Below are positions 36,436-46,300 of a DNA stretch of 64,000 bases, piece by piece. The number at the start of each line of letters is the position of its first letter. Positions within the stretch are counted from its first letter, which is position 1. Under the pieces are notes generated by a model. The model did no database searches. It was not told where the DNA came from and saw only the letters and a program-made list of their open reading frames with translations. The position numbers were made by a program, and so were the translations under genes. The stretch comes from CAHJXF01 sp038254545 (GTDB lineage: Bacteria > Pseudomonadota > Gammaproteobacteria > Burkholderiales > Burkholderiaceae_D). The stretch spans positions 1-64,000 of the forward strand of contig JBBSGB010000012.1 in the NCBI GenBank assembly GCA_038254545.1, read 5' to 3'.

Positions 36436-37074
36436 TCAGACATTTGAACAAAGACTTGTGATCACATGTTCAAGCTGAACTCGAATCTCCGAAATACCTT
36501 GCGCCCCATCGATAACGCAATATCGATCGGGCTCGTCGGTCGCAAGCCTGAGATATTCGCCTCGCACCCGTTTCGAGAAATCAAGGGCCTCGCGCTCGAA
36601 ACGATCGGGCTCGCGCGATCCTTGCATGCGCTGCTGCGCGGTTTCGGCGTCGAGATCGAAAAGCAGGGTGAGCCCGGGTTCGAGATCGGGATGCACCCAA
36701 TTACGGAGCACATCGATCTTTGCCGGAGGCAATCCCCTGCCCTCTCCCTGGTACGCGTAAGTGGCGTCGGTGAATCGATCGCACACCACCCAGCCGCCTC
36801 CCGCAAGCGTCGGCGCGATCACCTCGGCGATGTGCTGACGACGCGACGCGAACATCAACAGCGCCTCGGTCTCGAGATCCATCGGCACATGCAGCAGCAA
36901 GTCGCGCAGCGACTCGCCGAGCGCGGTGCCGCCGGGCTCGCGTGTCAGGACGACCTCGTCTTGACTCCGTGCGCGCAAGGCCTCGGCAAACCATTCGACG
37001 TGCGTGCTCTTGCCCGCACCATCGACGCCTTCGAAGGTGATGAAGCGCCGGTGGCGCCGAACGTCTGACGGCAT
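36436..37074 (-). CDS. tmk: Thymidylate kinase
   Basis: A 212-residue dTMP kinase. The P-loop FEGVDGAGKSTH is near residues 14-25. TREPGGTALGESLRDLLL, the DR(Y/F) motif in CDRFTDATYAYQG and LDLDAETAQQRM are present. Phosphorylates dTMP to dTDP. ATG at 37074 (MPSDVRRHRRFITFEG). It starts 22 bases after mltG and precedes holB. Confidence 0.95.
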   Translation of the reverse strand: MPSDVRRHRRFITFEGVDGAGKSTHVEWFAEALRARSQDEVVLTREPGGTALGESLRDLLLHVPMDLETEALLMFASRRQHIAEVIAPTLAGGGWVVCDRFTDATYAYQGEGRGLPPAKIDVLRNWVHPDLEPGLTLLFDLDAETAQQRMQGSREPDRFEREALDFSKRVRGEYLRLATDEPDRYCVIDGAQGISEIRVQLEHVITSLCSNV

Positions 37075-37096
37075 GCGAGGGATCTTCCCGTGGGCC

Positions 37097-38143
37097 CTAG
37101 GGCGCGCGCGCTGGCGACGGCGAAGGCCGTGGTGCAACTCCGCGCTGATAACGATCGACGGCGCGATTGTGGTCCGAAAGTTTCCCCGAGAACTCGCTCG
37201 TGCCATCGCCGCGCGCGACGAAGTACAACGCATCGCTGTTCGGTGGATTGAGCACGGCGGTCAGTGCCGCGGCGCCCACCAGCGCGATCGGCGTGGGCGG
37301 CAACCCGGGTCTGGTGTAGCTGTTGTACGCTGTGTCGGTCAGCAGATCGGCACGGCGCAGGTTGCCGTCGAAGCGTGCGCCCAGCCCGTAGATCACGGTG
37401 GGATCGGTCTGCAGCAACATGCCGCGCCTGAGGCGGTTGATGAAGACCGCGGCAACCTGCGGCCTGTCCTCAGCGCGGCCCGTTTCCTTTTCGACGATCG
37501 ATGCCAGGATCAATGCCTCGTACGGCGTGGTGAACGGCAGGTCGGGCGCGCGCGCCGCCCATGCGTCGGCAAGACGCTTCTGCTGCGCGCGGTAGGCGCG
37601 CCGGTATAGGTCGAGGTCGGTGGTGCCGCGCGTGAAGGTGTAGGTATCAGGAAAGAACAGGCCCTCGGACGAGACCTGCTGCGCACCGATCGCAGCGAGC
37701 AGCTCGGCATCGCTCATCGCACGCGCGGTCTGCTTGATGTCCGTGCGGCTGGCGATCAACGCGCGCATTTGCGCGACGGTCCAGCCCTCCGGAACCACCA
37801 GTTGGATGTGCACGACATCACCGCTTTCCATCCTGTCGAGCAGCCGCTCCGGCGTGATCGATGGCGCGATCGCATAGGTTCCGGCCTGCAGGCGCGTCGC
37901 GCGGCTCTCGATACGCGCAAGCAATGTGAGCATCAAGGAACTGACGGGAACACCACCTGTTTGCAACTGGGCCCCGATCGAACGCACCGACGAGCCTGGC
38001 GCGATCGTCACTTCGATACTCGCCGCGTTCGATTCCGCGGCGATCGATCGATGCGCCCACCAGTGAAGTCCATAGCCCGCGGCGGCGGCGAGCAGCAATG
38101 CGAGAAGCAATACGATCAGTAGCGAGCGAACAATGAATTTCAA
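37097..38143 (-). CDS. mltG: Endolytic murein transglycosylase MltG
   Basis: A 348-residue protein with a single N-terminal transmembrane helix (about 4-26) and the YceG/MltG domain in the periplasm. The catalytic Glu lies in ILASIVEKETGRAEDRPQVAAVFINRL. Also conserved are LPPTPIALVG and NPPNSDALYFVARGDGTSEF. It cleaves nascent glycan strands and sets their length. No ATG or GTG is suitably placed; a TTG at 38143 (LKFIVRSLL) fits best, with uncertain confidence. Divergent from ygfZ. Confidence 0.9.
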   Translation of the reverse strand: MKFIVRSLLIVLLLALLLAAAAGYGLHWWAHRSIAAESNAASIEVTIAPGSSVRSIGAQLQTGGVPVSSLMLTLLARIESRATRLQAGTYAIAPSITPERLLDRMESGDVVHIQLVVPEGWTVAQMRALIASRTDIKQTARAMSDAELLAAIGAQQVSSEGLFFPDTYTFTRGTTDLDLYRRAYRAQQKRLADAWAARAPDLPFTTPYEALILASIVEKETGRAEDRPQVAAVFINRLRRGMLLQTDPTVIYGLGARFDGNLRRADLLTDTAYNSYTRPGLPPTPIALVGAAALTAVLNPPNSDALYFVARGDGTSEFSGKLSDHNRAVDRYQRGVAPRPSPSPARAP

Positions 38144-38237
38144 CGGCGGCGGTCGAGTTCGTATCCAGACATAATGATAACCGCCGCCTCGATCTGCCCT
38201 CGTGCAGGGGCGATGCGTACAGGCCTCCAGGACTTTC

Positions 38238-39254
38238 ATGAACGATCCCATCCCCTCCTCTGCGCTCGGTCACGCGCTCGACTCGTCATCGCAACCGATG
38301 CTCGAGCACCTCGCGCAGTTGGCGGTTCGCGGCGCCGATGCACGCAGCTTTCTGGATACGCAGTTGACGCGCAACGTGCCCGTCATCGCCGAAGGGCGAT
38401 CGCTGTCGCGCGCATCGATCGCGGGCTATTGCTCGCCCAAAGGCCGGCTGCTCGCGACTTTCGTCGTCTGGGCTGAATCGTTGGCCGATGCTTCATCGAG
38501 TCCCGAGACCATCTACATGCTGACCTCGCGCGACATCGCCGAGATGGTCGCGAAGCGCTTGCGCATGTACGTGCTGCGCGCGAAGGCGACCATCGAAGAC
38601 GTGACAGCGACGCATGCGATCGAAGGCTTTCATGGACTGCCGACGCTGCCCGACGACGCCAACGCGTTCAACATATGGGCGGCTCGAGGCGATGGCGACG
38701 CGACGTGGATTCGCCATCCCGATGCCGATGGTCGCAAGCGCTTCATGCGCGTCGGCCCTCGCCGGAGCACCGCGCCCGACATGCCCATCGATGCAGGAGC
38801 ATGGCGCTGGTCCGAGATACGCGCCGGGATTCCGCGCATCACCGCGACGGCGCAGGATCGCTTCGTTCCGCAGATGGTCAACCTCGAAGCGCTCGACGGC
38901 GTGGACTTCAAGAAGGGATGTTTCCCCGGGCAGGAAGTGGTCGCGCGCAGCCAGTATCTGGGCAAGTTGAAGCGCCGCATGACGCCCGCGTCGATGGCAT
39001 CGCCTGAACACGACGACGCGATCCCGCAGCCGGGCAGCGATGTCTGGTCCGCCGACGACAACGGACCGGTGGGCCTGGTGGTCAACACCGAGCGCGGACC
39101 CGATGGGCGGCTCTGGCTGCTCGTCGAAATCCCGCTCACGCTCTTCGACTCGAACGCGTTGCGAATCGGCCAGAGAGATGGTCCTGCATTGACAATCGAC
39201 AGCCTGCCGTACCCATTGCCCGATAACGAAGTGTTCGTGCGGCCCAGGCTCTAA
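38238..39254 (+). CDS. ygfZ: tRNA-modifying / Fe-S folate-binding protein YgfZ
   Basis: A 338-residue folate-binding protein of the GcvT fold that helps assemble or repair certain Fe-S enzymes such as MiaB. The signature KGCFPGQEVVARSQYLGKLKRR is near 225-245; the Cys is the redox-active one. FLDTQLTRNVP at the N-terminus and GYCSPKGRLLATF are also typical. The ATG at 38238 has AGGA seven bases upstream. Divergent from mltG; followed by DUF4936 and NRDE genes in the same order as in other betaproteobacteria. Confidence 0.93.
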   Translation: MNDPIPSSALGHALDSSSQPMLEHLAQLAVRGADARSFLDTQLTRNVPVIAEGRSLSRASIAGYCSPKGRLLATFVVWAESLADASSSPETIYMLTSRDIAEMVAKRLRMYVLRAKATIEDVTATHAIEGFHGLPTLPDDANAFNIWAARGDGDATWIRHPDADGRKRFMRVGPRRSTAPDMPIDAGAWRWSEIRAGIPRITATAQDRFVPQMVNLEALDGVDFKKGCFPGQEVVARSQYLGKLKRRMTPASMASPEHDDAIPQPGSDVWSADDNGPVGLVVNTERGPDGRLWLLVEIPLTLFDSNALRIGQRDGPALTIDSLPYPLPDNEVFVRPRL

Positions 39255-39279
39255 GCCGCGATCCGGGGCGCGAGCAGCG

Positions 39280-39558
39280 ATGCATCTTTACGTGTATTAC
39301 GAAGTGCCGCACGCCGAGGCCACCCGCGCCCTCGCGGCGATTCGATCGGTGCAGAAGCGCCTCGCCGACGAGCATGTGGTGCAAGGTCGCCTGCTTCGTC
39401 GCGTCGACCGGCGCAAACCCCATGAAACGTGGATGGAAATCTACGAGAACATCGACGATACGTTCGAAGCGCATCTGACCCAGGCGTTCGACGAGAGCGA
39501 TGCGCGAGACCTGATCACGGGACTGCGCCACGTCGAACGCTTCACCGATTTCGACTGA
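39280..39558 (+). CDS. DUF4936-family protein
   Basis: A 92-residue cytoplasmic protein beginning MHLYVYYEVPHAEATRALAA. The compact alpha/beta build with RRVDRRKPHETWMEIYE matches DUF4936, a small betaproteobacterial family of unknown role usually placed beside ygfZ and the NRDE gene. The next gene starts one base after its stop, so they are co-transcribed. Confidence 0.88.
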   Translation: MHLYVYYEVPHAEATRALAAIRSVQKRLADEHVVQGRLLRRVDRRKPHETWMEIYENIDDTFEAHLTQAFDESDARDLITGLRHVERFTDFD

Positions 39559-39559
39559 C

Positions 39560-40378
39560 GTGTGCCTGATCGTTTTCGCGTGGCAGGCGCATGCCGAATA
39601 CCCGCTGATCGTCGCCGCGAACCGCGACGAGTTCTACGCGCGACCCACGGCATCGGCCGACTGGTGGGATGACGGGGAACGCCTGGCCGGCCGCGACCTG
39701 CGCGCGGGCGGCACCTGGATGGGCGTGTCCAAAGGCGGCCGCTTCGCCGCGTTGACCAACTATCGCGACCCTTCGTCACAGCGCACCGACGCGCCATCGC
39801 GCGGTGCACTGGTCAGCGACGTGCTCGGCCATCGAGGCTCGATGCGCGATGCGCTCGACGGCGTGAGCCGCGCCGCGCCGCGCTACAACGGCTTCAACCT
39901 GCTGGCCGCGCAGTGGCATCGCGATGCGTCGCGCGCAGCGATGTGGATATTGTCGAGCCGCGGCAACGCGCGTCCGCAGGCGATAGCCCCCGGTATCCAC
40001 GCGCTTTCGAACGCATCGCTCGACACACCATGGCCCAAGGTCGATCGCGCATCGCGTGCGATGCAGGAGGCGATGCATGATGGTGTGAACGCGGGCGTAA
40101 ACGCAGCGACGGATCGCGACGACCTGTGCCCGAAGCTCTTCGCGTTGCTCGGCAACCAGGAGATCGCGTGCGACGACAGCTTGCCGCAGACCGGCGTCGC
40201 TCTCGAGGTCGAACGCGCACTCTCGGCCGCATTCATACGCATGCCCACTTACGGCACGCGCAGTTCGACCTTGTTCGTGGTCGATCGCACGGGCGACGCA
40301 CTCTTCATCGAACGCCGCTGCGAACCCGATGTGGCTATCGAAGAGTACCGCTTCGAATTCCATATCGCTGCCGCATGA
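39560..40378 (+). CDS. NRDE family protein (TANGO2-like)
   Basis: A 272-residue protein of the NRDE/TANGO2 family. MCLIVFAW has the conserved Cys2, expected to become N-terminal as in Ntn hydrolases, and AANRDEFYARP carries the name-giving NRDE. LAGRDLRAGGTWMGVSKGGRFAALTNYR also fits. TANGO2 relatives are tied to haem and lipid handling in eukaryotes; the bacterial role is not clear to me. The GTG at 39560 is the only start that keeps Cys at position 2. The stop overlaps the MFS gene start. Confidence 0.9.
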   Translation: MCLIVFAWQAHAEYPLIVAANRDEFYARPTASADWWDDGERLAGRDLRAGGTWMGVSKGGRFAALTNYRDPSSQRTDAPSRGALVSDVLGHRGSMRDALDGVSRAAPRYNGFNLLAAQWHRDASRAAMWILSSRGNARPQAIAPGIHALSNASLDTPWPKVDRASRAMQEAMHDGVNAGVNAATDRDDLCPKLFALLGNQEIACDDSLPQTGVALEVERALSAAFIRMPTYGTRSSTLFVVDRTGDALFIERRCEPDVAIEEYRFEFHIAAA

Positions 40379-41655
40379 GCGCGCGCGAGCTGCATGCGCC
40401 TCAATCGAGCACGCGCCTGATCGCCTGCGTGATCGCCGCCGAACTCTGCTCGATGGCCGGCTTCTCGACTTTCGCGGCAACGCTCACCGACTTCAGCGCG
40501 CTGTGGGGACTCGACTCCGCGGCGGCGGGCTGGATCAGCGGCGCCTACAACGTCGGATATGTGCTCGCGGTGCCGGTGCTGGTCGGACTGACCGATCGCA
40601 TCGACGCGCGACGCATCTACATGGCGGCATCGATCATCGGCCTGGGCGCGGGTGCGGGCTTCGCGCTCTTCGCATCGGGCTTCTGGTCCGCACTGCTGTT
40701 TCGCGCGATGGCCGGCATCGCGCTTGCGGGCACCTACATGCCCGGCCTGCAATTGTTGAACGAACGCCTCCCGGCGCGCCTGCGGTTGCGCGTCGTCCCG
40801 TACTACACCGCGACGTTCGGCATCGGCGTGAGCCTCTCGTTCCTGCTGTCGGGTTCACTGGTCGCGGCGTTCGGCTGGCGCATCGCCTTCGCAGCCGGCG
40901 CGTTCGGATCGGTCCTTGCGATCGGCCTCGTCGGATTCGGCACTGCGGGTATGGGATCGATGGGTGTCGCGCCGCCTGCGTCAGCACCTCCGGCTCCGAC
41001 CCGGCATCCGCTCGATCTGCGACCGCCGTTTCGCAATCGCGATGCACTGGTCTATATCGCGGGCTACTTCGGACACTGCTGGGAGCTGTTCGCGTTTCGC
41101 GCATGGCTCGCCGCGTTTCTCGTCTACCTCATCGGTCGCGACCTGGGTGGTTCGGCGACATCGGTCGCCAATCACTGGGCGACGTGGATCGTGTTGATCG
41201 GCGTGCCGGCGAGCATCGTGGGCGCCGAGGTCGCGTCGCGGGGAGCGCGGTTGCGTCTCGTGCGCGTCGTCGCATTGGCCAGCGTGGTCGCGGGCGTTGC
41301 GTGCGGGCTCGCAAGCGCGCAGCCTTTCGCGTTCGCGCTGGTGCTGCTGTTCGCCTACAACTTCCTGATCGCCGCCGATTCGGGCGCGCTGACCACCGGC
41401 GCCGTCGCCGAGTCGCGCGAAGGCGAGCGCGGCGCGACGCTCGCGGTCCATACCATTCTCGGATTCATCGGTGGCGCGCTCGGACCGCTCGCGGTCGGCT
41501 TTGCACTCGATCGCATGGGCGGCATCACGAATGCGCGCGCTTGGACATGGGCGTTCGCCGTGATGGCGGCGGGATCCATGATGGCCGCGCTCGCGAGCCT
41601 GCTGTTCGCGCCACGCAACCATGCAGCGCGCGCGGAGACCAGACCCCGCGGCTAG
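40375..41655 (+). CDS. MFS transporter
   Basis: A 426-residue major facilitator with 12 predicted helices. WISGAYNVGYVLAVPVLVGLTDRIDARRIYMAAS contains the helix 2-3 loop motif (G-x3-D-R-x-D-x-R). The central loop (about 185-215) is Pro/Ala-rich. Late in the sequence, HTILGFIGGALGPLAVGFALDRMGG matches the usual helix-11 block. Coupled to the NRDE gene by an ATGA overlap. The stop overlaps the convergent peptidase stop. Substrate unknown. Confidence 0.88.
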   Translation: MSARELHAPQSSTRLIACVIAAELCSMAGFSTFAATLTDFSALWGLDSAAAGWISGAYNVGYVLAVPVLVGLTDRIDARRIYMAASIIGLGAGAGFALFASGFWSALLFRAMAGIALAGTYMPGLQLLNERLPARLRLRVVPYYTATFGIGVSLSFLLSGSLVAAFGWRIAFAAGAFGSVLAIGLVGFGTAGMGSMGVAPPASAPPAPTRHPLDLRPPFRNRDALVYIAGYFGHCWELFAFRAWLAAFLVYLIGRDLGGSATSVANHWATWIVLIGVPASIVGAEVASRGARLRLVRVVALASVVAGVACGLASAQPFAFALVLLFAYNFLIAADSGALTTGAVAESREGERGATLAVHTILGFIGGALGPLAVGFALDRMGGITNARAWTWAFAVMAAGSMMAALASLLFAPRNHAARAETRPRG

Positions 41656-43666
41656 CGCAACTCCCTCGCCATGAACGTGTACTCGAGCGCGTTCATGCGC
41701 GCCTGTTGGGTGTTGTTCGCCGCACCGGCGTGGCCGCCCTCGGTGTTCTCGTAATACAGAAGATCGTGCTTCTGATCGTTCATCTTCGCGGCCATCTTTC
41801 TGGCGTGTCCGGGATGCACGCGATCGTCGCGCGTCGGCACCTGGCAAACCACCGCTTTGAAGAGCTCGGGCCTATGCAACGCGACCGCACCGACCAGGAG
41901 GCCGCCGTTGCTGCCGCCCATGATGCCCAGATGCGCGGGCGACGTGACCTTGCGTGCGATCAGGTCTTCGGCGACGGCGATAAAGTCGTCGTAGCTGTTC
42001 TGCTTCCTGACCTTGATCGCCGCGTCGTGCCAGTCGGGTCCGAACTCGCCGCCGCCGCGTATGCCGGCCACTACGAACACGCCCCCGCGTTCCAGCCATG
42101 CAGCGCCGTTGCCCGCGCTGTAGGCGCGAGGAAGCATGGGGATCTCGAAGCCGCCATATCCGTAGAGGATGGTCGGCGCGCGGCCGTTCTGCCGATAGCC
42201 TTTGGGCGTGACTTCGATGTAGGGAATGCGCGTGCCATCGGCCGAGCGCACCTCGTGCTGCGCGACGTTCAGGCCGCTCGCATTGAAGAATGCCGGCAGG
42301 TGCTTCAACGCCTCGCGCTGATCGGAGCCCGCGCGAGCAAGGGCGAGCGCGGTCGGTTGCAGCGCATTGCTCAGATAGACGAAGTAATCGTTACTCTCGT
42401 CGTCGCCCACCGGCTGCATCGCGATCGTGCCGTCGCGCGGCAGATCGACAGCGCGGCGGGTCCATTGGCCGTCCTTCAACGACCACTCGAAGACATGGTT
42501 CTGCACCTCCGACATTTCGTTGACGAGCAGCGTGTTCAACGTGCCGGCGCTCTGGCCCAGCGATTTTCGCGGCCCCGGCTCGTAGAGCCTCTTGAAGTCG
42601 CGCGCGCCCGCCATGAAGCGATCGAAGTCGATCGCCAGCAACGCGCCCGCCGGATAGTCGCCGGTCGCCGCATTGACATTCGCATTCGCTTGCGCAACGG
42701 CGCCGGCATCCGCGTTCCTTGTGCGCTTCCACGCGCCGCGTAGCGTTACCAACAACTGGTCGCGCCAGAGACCGGCTTCCGCGTCCGCGGGCAGGTCGAG
42801 CTTGACGAGCTTGCCCTCCTCAGCGCGATGGAAAGTCTCGTTGGTGAAGAAGGTCACGCCGCGACGAACCAGCGTGCGATAGACGACGCGGTCGCCGATG
42901 TGCAGGTGGTGCTGCGTGGCATCGACACTGATGTCCGGCTTCTGTCCCGCGAACACTTCTTCGGCCGATGCGAGCGCAGTGCCGCGCGTCCAGCGCTTGA
43001 CGATGCGCGGATAACCCGAGTCGGTCAACGTGCCCGGACCGAAGTCGGTTCGCACATACACTGATCGGCATCGATCCACGACAGGCTGCCCTTGGCTTCG
43101 GGCAGATAGAAGCCGCCGGCCTCGGGCGCGATGAAGGCCATCTTCTCGAGGTCGAACTCGCGCGCCACGGTCGCATCGCCGCCGCCGCGCGACAGATAGA
43201 CGATGCAGCGCTTGTAGTCGGGATAGCGACAGCTCCAGCCCTTCCACACCCAGTTCTCCTTCTCGGACGCCGACAGCCCATCGACATCGACCACCGTCTC
43301 CCAGGCGGGATCGGGCTTGCGATATTCATCCAGCGTGGTTCGCCGCAAGATGCCGCGCACGTGAGCCGCATCGCGCCAGAAGTTGTAGTACCAGTCGCCT
43401 ACCTTTCCCAATGCGGGAATGCGTTCCTTGGAGTCGTAGATCCCGAGCAGGCGATCGTAGAGCGGCGCGTAGCCTGGGTCCGCTTGCAACTCCTTCGACG
43501 AGATGGCGTTCTGTGCCTTGACCCAATCCATCGATGCGGCTCCGTCGACGTCTTCGAGAAATCGATAAGGATCGTCAGGGGGTTCTGCGGCAAGTGAGAT
43601 CGAAGTCATGCTCGATGCAAGAAGACAAAGAAGGATGCGAGCCGTGCGGCGCGGTGCAAAGCGCAT
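41652..43666 (-). pseudogene. Prolyl oligopeptidase (S9A) split by one frameshift
   Basis: Two frames join to give one secreted S9A peptidase of about 670 residues. The N-terminal part runs from the ATG at 43666 (signal peptide, then DDPYRFLEDVDGAASMDWV and AKGSLSWIDADQ) to the break near 43060. The rest (VYVRTDFGPGTLTDSGYP to the end) lies in the next frame down to 41652. Both parts are otherwise intact. The catalytic Ser is in MGGSNGGLLVGA, the His in EGGHAGAANNTQQ. A missing G (CAGGTG read as CAGTG) explains the break. With a correct base the gene would be whole, so an assembly error is as likely as real loss. Confidence 0.82.
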
Positions 43667-43820
43667 GAGGATTTCCGGTTCGATGATGTAGACGGCGGCC
43701 ATTCAAAGCGGCGCGAGTCTAGCATCGGCGCCGCGTGCGAATGTGCGAATGGCCCGACGCTCGATTAGCAGCTTTGATCGTGCCGTGCATCGCTCGCGCC
43801 GGCGACGGCAGCGATGCCCA

Positions 43821-43857
43821 TAAGAAAACCGGCCGCGACAAGGATGCCGGGCCGGTT
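43821..43857 (-). terminator. Putative intrinsic terminator of the lipoprotein gene
   Basis: Arms AACCGGCC (43827-43834) and GGCCGGTT (43850-43857) form an 8-bp stem with a 15-base loop. On the minus strand it is followed by TTCTTA, a weak T tract. It lies about 55 bases past the end of the small Ser/Thr-rich lipoprotein. Confidence 0.6.
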
Positions 43858-43910
43858 CTCATATTGACGCGCCGACGCGCGTCCTTGGGTGAACTCTTCG
43901 CGTCAATTCT

Positions 43911-44291
43911 TCATGGCTTCACGTCGCTTGGACGCGTCGTATTGGTCTTGTTGCTCTCGCCGCTGGTGCTCTTGGACGGATCCGAATTGCTGGGACTCGG
44001 TGAGGTGCTCCCGGGAGCGGTTCCCGGAGGTGTGTTGGTCGACGGGCTCATGCTGCCGGATGAACTCGACGGGGTCGAAGAACTGTCAGGCATGGTGCTG
44101 GAAGGCGACGATGGCGACGATGGCGACGTGTTTCCCGATCCCATCGTTCCGGTGGTGGACGGGGTCGGCGTACTGGTCGTGGTTGTCGAACTATTGCTGG
44201 TGGTGGGCGTTGCGGGCGGCTCTTTCTTGTTGCAAGCACCCAGCGCCGCGAGGGTCGCCGCAAGGGCAACAAATTTGATCGAACTAAGCAT
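43911..44291 (-). CDS. Ser/Thr/Pro-rich small lipoprotein
   Basis: A 126-residue exported protein with a lipoprotein signal (lipobox LGAC, Cys20), then about 100 residues made almost only of Ser, Thr, Pro, Gly and Asn (for example SSTMPDSSSTPSSSSG). It is likely an unstructured surface or periplasmic linker. No domain is visible. The ATG at 44291 has GGAG five bases upstream. Frames on the opposite strand are shadows of the low-complexity coding. Confidence 0.75.
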   Translation of the reverse strand: MLSSIKFVALAATLAALGACNKKEPPATPTTSNSSTTTTSTPTPSTTGTMGSGNTSPSSPSSPSSTMPDSSSTPSSSSGSMSPSTNTPPGTAPGSTSPSPSNSDPSKSTSGESNKTNTTRPSDVKP

Positions 44292-44429
44292 GTTCACTCC
44301 AACGGTTGGGGCAATGCCCTCAGGGTGCGCGCGCTGTAATTACCGCGGCGTCGGTGATAACCGGAACGGCGTGTCGGCATAGTCCGAACGAGATCCAATA
44401 CCACGCCGGCGATGAGTGCCGACACCTCG

Positions 44430-45359
44430 TCACGCGAGCAGAAATTCGCGCAGCAAAGCATTGACGCGCGCCGGTTGCTCGTGGGCAATCCAGTGCGAGC
44501 CTTCGGGAATGCGAACGATGCGAAGATCGGGGCAGACCTGTTCGAGGCCATCGACGAGACCAGTGGTCAACGCGCGATCGTTCTCTGCCCAGATCACCCG
44601 CACCGGGACCCGCGCCGTCCATTCACTGGCGTCGGGCAAGGGCCACGCGGGACTGTTCTTCGTCGGCGGATGCAGCGGCGTGGCTCGATAGAAGTTGACG
44701 CCGCCGGTCATCGAATGCGACGGCGTGCCGTCGGCTCGCGACGCACCCGGTACCGACCACATCGCCCGATAACGCGCGCGCACCTCGGGCGTGTACCACG
44801 CGGGCGGTGTTCCGTCCTCCGCATGCATGAAGCGTTCGACGATCTTGAAATCGTCGGCGACCAGCGCCTCTTCCGAGCCCGGCGTGCGCAGCCAGTTCAT
44901 GTAGGCCGACGCCTTCTGCTGCACCGGATCGCTGGCGAGCGCGCGCATGAACAGCCAGGGCTGGGGCGAATTGATGACGATCAACCGTTCGACAATTTCG
45001 GGATGGAAGATGCCCATGTGCCATCCGACCGCGCCACCCCAGTCGTGACAGACGATGACCGCCGCCGAATAGCCGAGATACGCGATCAGCAAGCGGATGT
45101 CTTCGGCGATGTGCTTGATGTGATAGGCCTCGACCTCGACCGGCTTGGCCGAAAGATTGAAGCCGCGCAGGTCGGGCGCAATCGCAAAATAGTCGTTGCC
45201 GAACTCCGCGAGTTGCTCTTCCCAGGTGAACCAGGCTTCGGGAAACCCGTGGAGGAACACCATCAGCTTGCGGCCCTCCTTCTTTCCGGCGCTGGCGTAG
45301 TGCAGGCGCGTGCCGTTCGACAGCTCCGCGTATTGCCCGTCGGTGACCGTGGCCTTCAC
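44430..45359 (-). CDS. Alpha/beta hydrolase, epoxide-hydrolase-like
   Basis: A 309-residue hydrolase. HGFPEAWFTWEEQL is the oxyanion-hole block. HDWGGAVGW (near 105) holds the nucleophile Asp typical of epoxide hydrolases and haloalkane dehalogenases. The acid and base are in WAENDRAL and EGSHWIAHEQP near the C-terminus. A cap domain with two Tyr-rich stretches lies between. The GTG at 45359 overlaps the SDR stop by four bases. It is the last gene of a coupled GST-GNAT-SDR-hydrolase row. Epoxide hydrolysis is the family expectation; the substrate is unknown. Confidence 0.88.
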   Translation of the reverse strand: MKATVTDGQYAELSNGTRLHYASAGKKEGRKLMVFLHGFPEAWFTWEEQLAEFGNDYFAIAPDLRGFNLSAKPVEVEAYHIKHIAEDIRLLIAYLGYSAAVIVCHDWGGAVGWHMGIFHPEIVERLIVINSPQPWLFMRALASDPVQQKASAYMNWLRTPGSEEALVADDFKIVERFMHAEDGTPPAWYTPEVRARYRAMWSVPGASRADGTPSHSMTGGVNFYRATPLHPPTKNSPAWPLPDASEWTARVPVRVIWAENDRALTTGLVDGLEQVCPDLRIVRIPEGSHWIAHEQPARVNALLREFLLA

Positions 45360-46300
45360 GACGCTTCTCCTTTGTGCGGCGCGCCTCCGGCAGCGTCGGT
45401 CGTCATCATCATCGCGCTGCGCAGGCGCGTGCGCACGTCGGGCCGTGCAGCGAACGGATCGCTGGGATTTCGGATGTCGATGATGTCCTTCATCCGTGTC
45501 TCGACATTGCCGAGCGCGTGCGGATGCGAGAACACGTAGAAGCGGTTCGCGCGTATCGCCTCGAACACGCTCTCGGCCACGTCGGCCGCCGTGACCTTGC
45601 CCGAACCGACCGCCTTCTGGGACATCATCTGCTGCGCGCGCTTGGACGCCGACAGGGGCTCGCTCGTTACGTCGCCCGGCGCATTGCGCTCCGACACGCT
45701 GATCCCGGTGGGGACGAAATACGGACACAGCACCGAAGCGCCGATCGGTGCCTCTATCAGCGACAGGTCCTGAAACAGCGTCTCCGTGAACGACACCACC
45801 GCGTGCTTCGAGACGTTGTAGATGCCCATGTTGGGCGCATTCAGCAAACCGGCCATCGACGCGGTATTGACGATGTGCCCCGCGTAACCATCGTCCTTCT
45901 TCGCAGCCGCGAGCATGCGCGGGACGAACGAGCGTGTGCCGTGGATCACGCCCCACAGGTTCACGCCCAGCACCCATTCCCAGTCGCGGATGCTGTTCTC
46001 CCAGATCAGGCCTCCCGAACCCACACCCGCGTTGTTCAACAGCAGATGCGTCGCACCGAAGGCCGATTCGCCGGCAACGGCCAGCGCCTCGATCTCGTCG
46101 GCCTTCGATACGTCGACCCTGCGCGCAATCACGCGGGTGCCGCGTGCCTCGAGTTCCGCGGCGACGGCATCGAGCGCGTCCTGCTGCACGTCGGCCAGCA
46201 CCACATTCATCTCGAGCCGCGCAGCGATGCGCGCGAACTCGCGACCGAAGCCGCTGCCTGCGCCGGTGATGACCGCCGTGCGCTCCCTGAAATCCTTCAT
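45356..46300 (-). CDS. SDR-family NAD(P)-dependent oxidoreductase
   Basis: A 314-residue short-chain dehydrogenase. TGAGSGFGRE at 12-21 binds the cofactor, with LADV after the second strand suggesting NAD. NNAG near 90, Ser in NTASMAGLL and catalytic YNVSK are present. The C-terminus is about 60 residues longer than in classical members. Its start overlaps the GNAT stop, and its stop overlaps the hydrolase start, so the three are coupled. Substrate unknown. Confidence 0.88.
   Translation of the reverse strand: MKDFRERTAVITGAGSGFGREFARIAARLEMNVVLADVQQDALDAVAAELEARGTRVIARRVDVSKADEIEALAVAGESAFGATHLLLNNAGVGSGGLIWENSIRDWEWVLGVNLWGVIHGTRSFVPRMLAAAKKDDGYAGHIVNTASMAGLLNAPNMGIYNVSKHAVVSFTETLFQDLSLIEAPIGASVLCPYFVPTGISVSERNAPGDVTSEPLSASKRAQQMMSQKAVGSGKVTAADVAESVFEAIRANRFYVFSHPHALGNVETRMKDIIDIRNPSDPFAARPDVRTRLRSAMMMTTDAAGGAPHKGEAS

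Noticed and set aside
43911..44291. Repeat or CRISPR-like signal in the Ser/Thr/Pro-rich gene
   Set aside because: The pattern is low-complexity coding, without regular unit length or spacers.
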